Source of the DNA: JACVRW01 sp036009005
GTDB lineage: Bacteria > Actinomycetota > Thermoleophilia > Solirubrobacterales > Thermoleophilaceae
Direction of reading: 5' to 3'
Assembly: GCA_036009005.1 (NCBI GenBank)
Contig: DASYMP010000217.1
Location: 1 to 13,769, forward strand
Length of the DNA: 13,769 bases
Position numbers and translations under genes: made by a program
In this document: positions 6,948 through 13,329 of the stretch, piece after piece
How positions within the stretch are numbered: the stretch's first letter is position 1
Layout of the letters: each line of letters begins with the position of its first letter
The notes under the pieces: generated by a model
Database searches by the model: none
The model's input: only the letters and a program-made list of their open reading frames with translations
What the model was told of the DNA's origin: nothing

Positions 6948-7355
6948 ATGGCCGCGCGGCTCGCGCTCGGCGTGCTCGCGATCGTGGTGCTCGCCTGGCT
7001 CGGCCTCGGGCTCCGCAATGCGCGGCTGGAGGCCGACGGCGCTCGCCTGATCGGCAGCTCGCCCGCCACGGCGCCGCCGCAGCGGCTTGCCGAGGCCCGC
7101 GACGACTACCGGCGTGCGAACAAGCTGAACGTGGACAGCGGCCCGGATATCCGCGTGGCGGGCCTCGCGAACTTCACCGGCCATCCGCGTGAGGCGCTCG
7201 CGGTGCTGCGCGGCGTCGTGCGGCGCGAGCCGGAGAACTTCGACGCCTGGCTCCTGATGGCAAGCGTGGCGGCGAAGGTGGATCGGCCGCTCGCGGCCCG
7301 TGCGCACGCGCGCGCGGTCGAGCTCAACCCGCTCCAGTTCCGCCGTCGGGGATGA
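6948..7355 (+). CDS. Small membrane-anchored TPR-like protein
   Basis: A 135-residue protein with one N-terminal membrane span (about 5-22; short N-terminus, then Arg23) and a helical remainder. Residues 68-128 resemble two TPR-like helix pairs, with HPREALAVLRGVVRREPEN and DAWLLMASVAAKVDRPLAARAHARAVELNP. These motifs are protein-interaction scaffolds, and similar modules are known near polymerases and O-antigen ligases, so a scaffold role in the glycan machinery is possible but unproven. The ATG lies 2 nt after the GT2 stop and GGTAGG upstream can serve as a ribosome binding site, so it is the last gene of that operon. Its 3' end overlaps the convergent acyltransferase gene by 32 nt. I do not recognise a named family. 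Confidence 0.75.
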   Translation: MAARLALGVLAIVVLAWLGLGLRNARLEADGARLIGSSPATAPPQRLAEARDDYRRANKLNVDSGPDIRVAGLANFTGHPREALAVLRGVVRREPENFDAWLLMASVAAKVDRPLAARAHARAVELNPLQFRRRG

Positions 7356-8559
7356 CGGGCGCCGGCTCCCGGATGGCCTCACCGGGCCGGCCGGGCGGCC
7401 GCCTGCCCACGAGCCGCTTGAGGCTCAGCGCCGGGCGCTCCACGCCGTAGTAGCTCACGGCGGCCACCAGCGAGCTCACCGCAACCGCAGCGAGGAACCA
7501 GATGTAGCGGTGGGTGGCGTTCGCGATGTCGTGGAAGCCCCAGCGCGTGAGCTGCTCGTAGACGGCCGAGTGCCACAGGTAGATGCCGTACGAGACGACT
7601 CCGAGCCACAGGAGCACGCGGTTCGCGAGCACGCGCCGCACGAGGCCGTGCTCGGGCTCGCCGAAGAAGGCGGGCAGCAGCAGTCCGATGGCCACCACGG
7701 CGAACAGGTAGTGGCGCAGGAAGAACTCCGAGCGGTCGATGTGCTCGCCGAACACTCCGTTCAGCCCGATCAGCAGGGACACCGCGACGAACGCCGCGAA
7801 CGCCACGGCCCACGAGATCCCGGGGCGGCGGTCGAGCAACCGGAGCGCGCGCGGCTGCTCGTCGCGGCTGCTCCACCAGACGCTCCCCACGGCGAGCGCC
7901 ATCCCGATCGCGAACTGGTCGAGGAACTGGGGCAGCGAGAGCATGTACGGGCCTAGCGACGAGTCGTCCAGCGCGTGCTTCTGCACGAGCACGACCTTGT
8001 AGACGAAGCTGGCGGCGGCGAGGCCGGCGAGCGCGATCAGCTCCCACCGGATCAACTCGCGCGGGCTGCGGCCGGGGAGCCTCCGCATCGCGAGCGCCCA
8101 GATCGGCAGCATCACGTAGAAGGCCACCTCGACGCAGAGGGTCCACGCCTGCGGGATCCCACCGAGCCCGGTCTGCGGGTCGTAGACCTGGCCGAAGCAG
8201 TAGTAGGTGAAAAAACCGCTGACGGAGAAGATCTCCGAGTGGTCGAGCTGGACGAGGGCGATCACGGTGAGCGCGACCCAGTAGGCGGGCACGATCCGCA
8301 GGAAGCGCCGCCAGGCGTAGGCGCCGGCCGACGGCGAGCCCTCGCCCGCGAAGCGGGCGCGAACGAAGGGGCGGTACAGCAGGAAGCCCGAGATCAGGAA
8401 GAAGATCGTCACGCCCACGTCCAGGCGCGTCACGAACCTGCGGACGAACTCGTCGTCGTAGATCCCCGCAGGGAAGGCCGCGTGGGCTCCCACCACCGAC
8501 AACGCCGCGATCGCTCGGAGCGAGTCGACCAGCGGGAAGCGCATGTCGCGGACGTTCAC
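7324..8559 (-). CDS. Acyltransferase family 3 (OafA/NodX-like) membrane protein
   Basis: An integral membrane O-acyltransferase of about 411 residues. The family signature opens the protein: PLVDSLRAIAALSVVGAHA, whose His26 is the conserved candidate catalytic residue. It is followed by DVGVTIFFLISGFLL and WRRFLRIVPAYW, and about ten hydrophobic spans extend to a basic, Pro-rich C-terminus. Relatives move acetyl or other acyl groups onto sugars of surface polysaccharides. Its place next to an O-antigen ligase-like gene supports glycan decoration. The start chosen is GTG at 8559, overlapping the ligase TGA as GTGA. ATG at 8544 (MRFPLVDS) is an equally reasonable start five codons later. It overlaps the convergent TPR-like gene by 32 nt at its 3' end. 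No terminator was seen. Confidence 0.92.
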   Translation of the reverse strand: MNVRDMRFPLVDSLRAIAALSVVGAHAAFPAGIYDDEFVRRFVTRLDVGVTIFFLISGFLLYRPFVRARFAGEGSPSAGAYAWRRFLRIVPAYWVALTVIALVQLDHSEIFSVSGFFTYYCFGQVYDPQTGLGGIPQAWTLCVEVAFYVMLPIWALAMRRLPGRSPRELIRWELIALAGLAAASFVYKVVLVQKHALDDSSLGPYMLSLPQFLDQFAIGMALAVGSVWWSSRDEQPRALRLLDRRPGISWAVAFAAFVAVSLLIGLNGVFGEHIDRSEFFLRHYLFAVVAIGLLLPAFFGEPEHGLVRRVLANRVLLWLGVVSYGIYLWHSAVYEQLTRWGFHDIANATHRYIWFLAAVAVSSLVAAVSYYGVERPALSLKRLVGRRPPGRPGEAIREPAPVIPDGGTGAG

Positions 8560-9992
8560 GCGGGGGCAGCGTAGCGGTCGGTCCGCTCCGCCAAGGCGAG
8601 CAGCCGGGCGGCGCAGGCGAGCGCCAGAAGCGTCACGGCCGGCATCTCCCAATGCCAGTCGAGCCCGGTGTTCAGCGCCCACGCGACCACCACGGCCGTG
8701 GGCCCCACCGCCTCGGCGTGCGCGCGCCTGAGCGCCGTCGCCGCGGCGAGCGCGATGCCGCCCAGGAACAGCGCGAGAGCGGCGAGCCCGAGCACGCCGA
8801 GCTCCGCGGCGGTCTCGGCGTAGAGCGAGTGAGCGTCCGCCACGCGCTCGCGGAAGTCGCGCTCGCGCAGCCAGTCGACCCGGAACGAGCCCGACCCGTG
8901 CCCGGCGAGCGGGTGGTCCGCGAACACGCCGGCGGCCACGCGCCAGTACTCGTAGCGGTTGCTCTCGACCGTGCCGAGCCGCTGCGCGCCACCCGAGTTC
9001 ACCCGCCCGTAGTTCTCACCCGAGGCGGCAAGCGTGAGCGCCACGCCCACTGCCAGCACGATCGCCACCGCGGCTCCGACCCGATGCCACATGCGGCGCA
9101 CGGGTTCGTCACGGTCGTGGCTCGGCAGCGCGAGCGCGGCGGCCGCGGCGACCCCGCCGAGCACGATCAGGATCGCGAGCATCGCGAGGCCCGCACCGGT
9201 GCCGCCGCTCTCGCCGGTGTGCGCCACGGCGTCGAGCCCCGGCAGCTCGGACGCGAGCGCGGCGAGCAGGGCCGTGCCGAGCACGAGGAACACGGTCCTG
9301 AGCTCGCGGCGGCCGGCAAGGAGGAGGGTGAGCGCCAGTACGCCCGCGCCGAGCGCCGCGAGCGCCCCGCGCGAGAACGTGAGGTAGAGCCCGAGGCCGA
9401 GCACCGGCACCGCGGCCGCGGCGGTGGCCCGGATCGCGGGCCGGCGGCTCGCGTCAGCCGCCATCCGGAGGCACAGCGTCAGCCCGAGCGTGGCGAGCGC
9501 GCCGACCGCGTTCCAGTAGGTGAGCGGCTGCTCGAGCCGCCCGTTCGCGCTCGTGCTGCGAGCGAGGTCGATCACGCCGGGCAGCAGTCGCTCGGACAGC
9601 GCGTAGGCGATCACGGCCGCGGCGCCCAGGCCGAGCACCGGCTCGACGGCGCGTCCGGGCGTGCCGCTCAGCGTCACGGAGCCGAGCGTGAACGCCGCCA
9701 GGTACAGCAGCAGGCGCTGGAGGTCCGCCTGGGCCGGCCCACCGAGCGGGGCCCAGAGCAGCGACAGCCCCGTGACCGCGGTGAGCGCCGCGAGCCCACC
9801 GATCGCCACCCGCGCCGCGGTCGAGCGCGGGAGCAGCGGAACGCGGCCGGTCACCACCAGCAGCGCCAGCGTGGCCCATGTGGCGAGCGCCGCCCACAGA
9901 CGCGGCTCGTCGAAGAAACCCCCGGAGAAGAACGAGAGGACGAGCGGAGCGCCGAGCACGACGGCGGCCGGGATCGCGCGCGTCAGTCTCAC
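8556..9992 (-). CDS. O-antigen ligase-like (Wzy_C) polytopic membrane protein
   Basis: About 478 residues with roughly a dozen hydrophobic segments. A long extracytoplasmic loop late in the protein carries GHGSGSFRVDWLRERDF and ADAHSLYAETAAELGVLGL, the Wzy_C hallmark with conserved His388. Enzymes of this group join glycan from undecaprenyl-diphosphate to an acceptor (WaaL) or polymerise repeat units (Wzy). Others transfer glycan to protein. Sequence alone does not separate these roles; in a Gram-positive-like actinobacterium a polymerase or a protein or wall-glycan ligase is more plausible than LPS ligation. The start is GTG at 9992, 7 nt after a TAGTCT hexamer. The frame stays open upstream through the hairpin region, but that sequence does not look coding. 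It is first in a unit with the acyltransferase and overlaps it by 4 nt. Confidence 0.88.
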   Translation of the reverse strand: MRLTRAIPAAVVLGAPLVLSFFSGGFFDEPRLWAALATWATLALLVVTGRVPLLPRSTAARVAIGGLAALTAVTGLSLLWAPLGGPAQADLQRLLLYLAAFTLGSVTLSGTPGRAVEPVLGLGAAAVIAYALSERLLPGVIDLARSTSANGRLEQPLTYWNAVGALATLGLTLCLRMAADASRRPAIRATAAAAVPVLGLGLYLTFSRGALAALGAGVLALTLLLAGRRELRTVFLVLGTALLAALASELPGLDAVAHTGESGGTGAGLAMLAILIVLGGVAAAAALALPSHDRDEPVRRMWHRVGAAVAIVLAVGVALTLAASGENYGRVNSGGAQRLGTVESNRYEYWRVAAGVFADHPLAGHGSGSFRVDWLRERDFRERVADAHSLYAETAAELGVLGLAALALFLGGIALAAATALRRAHAEAVGPTAVVVAWALNTGLDWHWEMPAVTLLALACAARLLALAERTDRYAAPA

Positions 9993-9999
9993 CGGCGGC

Positions 10000-10005
10000 A
10001 GACTA
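10000..10005 (-). promoter_or_regulatory. Putative -10 element TAGTCT of the ligase/acyltransferase unit
   Basis: TAGTCT on the minus strand with 7 nt before the GTG at 9992, the distance expected when transcription starts at the start codon itself. No -35 match was found. Confidence 0.5.
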
Positions 10006-10043
10006 GTGCGGCGCGCCCGGACCGCGCCCGAGCGCCCGCCGCG

Positions 10044-10070
10044 CCCCCTCGAACTACGGCATCGAGGGGG
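10044..10070. repeat. Hairpin A: perfect 9-bp stem, CCCCCTCGA/TCGAGGGGG
   Basis: Arms at 10044-10052 and 10062-10070 enclose a 9-nt loop. The right arm shares its final Gs with the left arm of the larger hairpin that follows, so the two structures compete. It lies upstream of both divergent promoters and so outside both predicted messages. Confidence 0.75.
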
Positions 10071-10120
10071 GACCGGGGTCACTTTCTCCCGCTATGCGGG
10101 AGTTAGCGACCCCGGACCCC
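10068..10120. repeat. Hairpin B: long nested palindrome, REP/MITE-like candidate
   Basis: The outer stem pairs 10068-10080 with 10108-10120 (13 bp, one A-A mismatch at 10072/10116). An asymmetric internal loop separates it from an inner perfect stem CTCCCGC/GCGGGAG closed by a TAT loop (10087-10103). It is too long and regular to be chance and has no T-tract, so it is not a classical terminator. The 177-bp gap that holds it is three to five times longer than the other divergent gaps here, which suggests an inserted palindromic element. Copy number elsewhere is unknown. Confidence 0.75.
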
Positions 10121-10138
10121 TTCGGTGCGTCGTTTTGC

Positions 10139-10148
10139 GGGGACCGGG
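10139..10148 (+). repeat. Direct repeat GGGGACCGGG of the hairpin B left arm
   Basis: An exact second copy of the 10 bases at 10068-10077, 71 bp away. It brackets hairpin B and could pair with the right arm at 10111-10120 as an alternative stem with one mismatch. It may be an element end, a target duplication or chance in G-rich DNA. Confidence 0.5.
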
Positions 10149-10153
10149 CGGGC

Positions 10154-10159
10154 TAGGCT
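10154..10159 (+). promoter_or_regulatory. Putative -10 element TAGGCT of the GT-C-like gene at 10170
   Basis: TAGGCT with 10 nt before the ATG. A TTTTGC stretch 15 nt upstream (10133-10138) is a weak -35 candidate. The hairpin cluster ends upstream of this promoter. Confidence 0.5.
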
Positions 10160-10169
10160 GCCGCGCGTC

Positions 10170-11867
10170 ATGCAACTCGGCGACCACACGCGCGCGGCCG
10201 GGGCACTCGGGGCGGAGCGGCCGGTCTGGCGGGAGGGCGTGGCGGTGTTCCTCGGGGGGCTCGTGGTGGCCGTGGCGGCCTTCTGGCCGCTGGCGCTTCA
10301 CCTCAGCACGCACGTGCCGAGCGAGCTCGCCGATCCGCTCCTTCAGGCCTGGCAGGTGGCCTGGGGCGGGCACGCGCTCGCCACTCAGCCGCTCGACTTC
10401 TTCCAGTCGAACAGCTTCTACCCGCTGCGGAACAGCCTGGCGTTCTCCGACGCGCTCGTGGGCTACTCGCCCACCGGGCTGGTCGGCGATGGAGTCGGCG
10501 CGGCGCTTGCGCGCTACAACGTCCTGTTTTTCGTGGCGTACGCGGTTGCCGGAACCGGCGCCTACCTGCTCGCGCGCGAGCTCGGCCTGCGGCCGGCGGC
10601 AGCGCTGGTGGCCGCCGCGGCGTTCGCGTTCGCGCCCTGGCGGCTCGAGCAGTCCTCGCATCTGCACGTGCTGTCGAGCGGCGGGATCCCGCTCGCGCTA
10701 TCCCTGCTCGTGCGCGGCTACCGGCGCGGGTCGCCGGGCCTTGTGGTGGCCGGCTGGCTCGTCGCCGCCTGGCAGCTCAGCCTCGGCTTCACGCTCGGCC
10801 TGCCGCTGGCCTACGGCCTGGCGCTCGCGGTTGCGGGTGCGGCGGTGGTGTGGCTCGTGCGCGGCCGGCCGGCGTTGCCCCGCCCGCTCGTCGTGGCCAC
10901 CGCTGTGGGCCTGGTCGCGTTTGCCGTCGTCGCGGGCGTGCTGGCGCAGCCCTACCTCCAGGTGCTCGACGACCACCCCGAGGCGCACCGCTCGATCGCG
11001 GAGGTCGGGAAGCTCTCGCCGCCGCCGCGCAGCTTCGTGGCGGCGCCGCGCGAGAACCTGATCTGGGGAGGCGCCACGGCCTCCGTTCGCGACAGCCTGC
11101 CGTGGGGACCCGAGCAGACGCTCTTTCCCGGCCTCGCGATCCTCGTGCTGGCCGGCGTCGGCGCGCTCTGGGGCCCGTGGACGCGCCGGCTCCGGATCGG
11201 GATCGCGCTTGTGGGCGCCGTCGTGGCTTTCCTCGCCACGGGCCTGCGGATCGCGGACGGCTGGCTCGGCTACCGCTGGCTGTACGAGTACGCGCCCGGC
11301 TGGGACGGGCTGCGCACGCCCGGGCGGCTGTACACCTTCACGTCGCTGGCGCTCGCTCTGCTCGCCGCGGCGGGCGCTCAGGTGGCCGTGGGCGCCGCGC
11401 AGCGGCGGCGCGCGTGGGCGGGCGCTGCCGCCGGCGCGCTGCTCGCGGCGGTGATCGTGGTCGAGGGGCTGGGCCCGCCGCCGGTGCTCCGCGTGCCCGA
11501 TCCGCCGCGCGGTCTGTCGAGCGCCCCCGAGCCGCTGCTGAACCTGCCGCTGCCGGGCGCGGAGAACGCGTTCACGTTCTCGGACTTCTCGACCTTCTAC
11601 TACATGCTCTGGTCCACCGACGGCTTTCCGCGCATCGTGAACGGCACCAGCGGCTTCACGCCGACGTTCACCAGCGAGCTGCCGAAGCGCGTCGAGGGCT
11701 TCCCGAATCGAAGCTCGATCCGCTTCCTGCGCGGGATAGGCGTGCGCGGGGTGGTGCTCCACCCGCGCGCCGTGGAGCGGACCGGCTGGCCCGCGCGGCG
11801 CGCGCGTGCGGCCGACCTGGGCGTGCGGGTGCGCCGAAGCGGCGACGTCGTGATCTACGGGCTCTAG
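10170..11867 (+). CDS. Polytopic GT-C-like membrane glycosyltransferase candidate
   Basis: About 565 residues with roughly ten to twelve hydrophobic segments and a C-terminal soluble region (about 430-565). The first extracytoplasmic loop carries HVPSELADPLLQAW, with Asp55 placed like the catalytic or metal-binding acid of GT-C enzymes. It is followed by NSFYPLRNSLAFSDALVG and, after the next spans, FAFAPWRLEQSSHLH. This pattern belongs to a widespread family of uncharacterised membrane proteins usually annotated as glycosyltransferases. GT-C enzymes use polyprenyl-phosphate sugars, which the GT2 gene at 6253 could supply. No donor or acceptor is evident. The ATG at 10170 follows a TAGGCT hexamer by 10 nt; the frame is open further upstream (to 10125), but that would cross the promoter. 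Its TAG is shared as CTAG with the convergent neighbour. Confidence 0.82.
   Translation: MQLGDHTRAAGALGAERPVWREGVAVFLGGLVVAVAAFWPLALHLSTHVPSELADPLLQAWQVAWGGHALATQPLDFFQSNSFYPLRNSLAFSDALVGYSPTGLVGDGVGAALARYNVLFFVAYAVAGTGAYLLARELGLRPAAALVAAAAFAFAPWRLEQSSHLHVLSSGGIPLALSLLVRGYRRGSPGLVVAGWLVAAWQLSLGFTLGLPLAYGLALAVAGAAVVWLVRGRPALPRPLVVATAVGLVAFAVVAGVLAQPYLQVLDDHPEAHRSIAEVGKLSPPPRSFVAAPRENLIWGGATASVRDSLPWGPEQTLFPGLAILVLAGVGALWGPWTRRLRIGIALVGAVVAFLATGLRIADGWLGYRWLYEYAPGWDGLRTPGRLYTFTSLALALLAAAGAQVAVGAAQRRRAWAGAAAGALLAAVIVVEGLGPPPVLRVPDPPRGLSSAPEPLLNLPLPGAENAFTFSDFSTFYYMLWSTDGFPRIVNGTSGFTPTFTSELPKRVEGFPNRSSIRFLRGIGVRGVVLHPRAVERTGWPARRARAADLGVRVRRSGDVVIYGL
11864..11867. other. Second shared palindromic stop CTAG of two convergent genes
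   Basis: The TAG at 11865-11867 ends the plus-strand GT-C-like gene, and TAG at 11866-11864 ends the minus-strand one. The geometry is identical to 3629-3632. No terminator hairpin with a T-tract was seen around it. Confidence 0.95.
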
Positions 11868-13291
11868 CCGCGCAGCCAGATGCTGGCGCCGTCGCCTGCC
11901 CACGCGCGGCGGTAGCGGCCGCCGTGCGCGAGGTCGCGCAGCTCGTAGCCGAAGCGCGAGTAGCCGGGCATGAGCACGATCGCGTCGGGCGGGCGCTCGC
12001 GCAGCTCGTTGCGCCGCTCGATCACGTACGCGGGCACGAGCGAGTACTCCGCGAAGAAGCGGTTGGGCGCGCGGCGCCCCGCGCGCCAGTAGACCGTCGG
12101 GTTGTTGCCCGACACCGCGACCGTGTCGGCGCTCGACGTGCGCGAGCGCAGCTGGTCGCCCACCACGTATGCGAGCGCGTACTGCGGAAAGCGAACCCGT
12201 TGCGCGGGAGGCACGCGGTACTCGTCGCGCGCCGGCTCGCCGATGTAGCGCCAGACGAGCAGCGCGACCACCACGCCCGCGGCGGCGAACGCAGCCATAC
12301 GAAGCGCCGAGCGCGCGCGCAGCAGCGCCACCAGCGCCGCGCCGCCCAGCGCCATCCCGGCGGCCACGCCCGGCACGGCGAGGTAGTAATGGTGCGCGAA
12401 CTCGTACTGCGCGAGCTTCACGCGCAACCAGCAGATGACGATCCAGAGGAGCGCGGTTGCGGCCGCGAGCCGCAGGGCGGGGCGCACCAGAGCGAACGCG
12501 GCGCCCGCCAGCCCGATCAGGAACGGGATCTTCGTGGGGATCTCGAACAGCGGCGTGTCGTCGAAGCCGCGCGCGTTCACGTCACCGCCCACGGCGATGC
12601 CCGCCTTGCCGACCACCTGCGTCCAGAAGTCGTCGAACGCACCGCTGAGAAGCAGCCAGGCGAGCGGGATCAGCGCCAGCGCCAGCCCTCCACCGAGCGC
12701 GGCGAGGAGACGCCGCGCGCGGCCCTCGCCACTGGCAAGCCAGAGCTCCAGCGCGATCACGGGCGCGAGCGCGACGAAGCCCACGTTCATCAGGACGGCG
12801 GCGGCGACGAGCGCCCCCGCCGCTGCGGCCGAGCGCACCCCGCCGCGCGCCGCGAGCCACCACGCCGCCGCGAGCGGCAGCACGCCGTACTGCTCGGTGT
12901 TGAGGTCGTCGCCCTCGAGGAACGGCGTGGAGCCCAGCAGCGCCATGGCCACTCCCGCGCCGAGGCCGGCCCAGTCGCCCGCGGCACGGCGCACGCGCGC
13001 GGCCACCGCGAGCGCCGCGAGCGCGCACGCAAGGACGAGCGTCAGCCGCAGCGCGGTCGTGGAGCCTCCCGTTACGAGGTCGAGCGCGCCGAAAAGCAGG
13101 TAGGTCAGCGGCCCCTTGTTGTCGGCGGCGTCGACGTAGGGGAGGCCGCCGTCGCGGATCGTGTCGGCCACGTACAGATATGCGCCGGCGTCCTCCGAGA
13201 GCGGCATCTGGAGTGACCACAGCCGCGCCAGCAGCGCGAGGAGCGCGAACAGCACGAGCGCCGCCACTGCTCGGAACGCGCCAGCCCGCAT
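11864..13291 (-). CDS. GT39/ArnT-like (GT-C) membrane glycosyltransferase
   Basis: A polytopic protein of 475 residues. After the first span, the loop SEDAGAYLYVADTI (E33, D34, Y38) matches the acidic catalytic loop of the protein mannosyltransferase/ArnT group. GGLPYVDAADNKGPLTYLLF is the next conserved block. NTEQYGVLPL and, later, AHHYYLAVPG also fit the family. The C-terminal roughly 100 residues form a soluble extracytoplasmic domain. Such enzymes move a sugar from a polyprenyl-phosphate carrier to lipid, glycan or protein outside the membrane. The start at 13291 gives a clean N-terminal span and lies 7 nt after TAGGCT. It is divergent from the next gene across only 38 bp and convergent with the gene at 10170. 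Confidence 0.88.
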   Translation of the reverse strand: MRAGAFRAVAALVLFALLALLARLWSLQMPLSEDAGAYLYVADTIRDGGLPYVDAADNKGPLTYLLFGALDLVTGGSTTALRLTLVLACALAALAVAARVRRAAGDWAGLGAGVAMALLGSTPFLEGDDLNTEQYGVLPLAAAWWLAARGGVRSAAAAGALVAAAVLMNVGFVALAPVIALELWLASGEGRARRLLAALGGGLALALIPLAWLLLSGAFDDFWTQVVGKAGIAVGGDVNARGFDDTPLFEIPTKIPFLIGLAGAAFALVRPALRLAAATALLWIVICWLRVKLAQYEFAHHYYLAVPGVAAGMALGGAALVALLRARSALRMAAFAAAGVVVALLVWRYIGEPARDEYRVPPAQRVRFPQYALAYVVGDQLRSRTSSADTVAVSGNNPTVYWRAGRRAPNRFFAEYSLVPAYVIERRNELRERPPDAIVLMPGYSRFGYELRDLAHGGRYRRAWAGDGASIWLRG

Positions 13292-13298
13292 CGGCCGC

Positions 13299-13304
13299 AG
13301 CCTA
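13299..13304 (-). promoter_or_regulatory. Putative -10 element TAGGCT of the GT39-like gene
   Basis: TAGGCT on the minus strand, 7 nt before the ATG at 13291. Only 10 bp separate it from the plus-strand hexamer at 13315-13320, so the two promoters physically overlap. Confidence 0.5.
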
Positions 13305-13314
13305 CGCGAGGGGC

Positions 13315-13320
13315 TACGCT
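13315..13320 (+). promoter_or_regulatory. Putative -10 element TACGCT of the last gene
   Basis: TACGCT with 9 nt before the ATG at 13330. It is the least canonical member of the set but keeps the TANNCT form and the spacing. Confidence 0.4.
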
Positions 13321-13329
13321 CCCGCCGCC

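Noticed and set aside
8652..10106. A 484-codon plus-strand open frame antisense to the ligase-like gene
   Set aside because: Arg/Glu/Ala/His-rich shadow with no motif; the minus strand encodes a clear Wzy_C membrane protein.
10087..10120. Hairpin B as a Rho-independent terminator
   Set aside because: No T-tract follows, and both flanking genes point away from it, so there is no transcript to end.
10850..13216. A 788-codon plus-strand open frame antisense to the GT39-like gene
   Set aside because: Composition is dominated by Arg, Ala, Gly and Pro with no recognisable motif, as expected for shadow frames in GC-rich DNA. The GT-C genes in other frames have clear family motifs.
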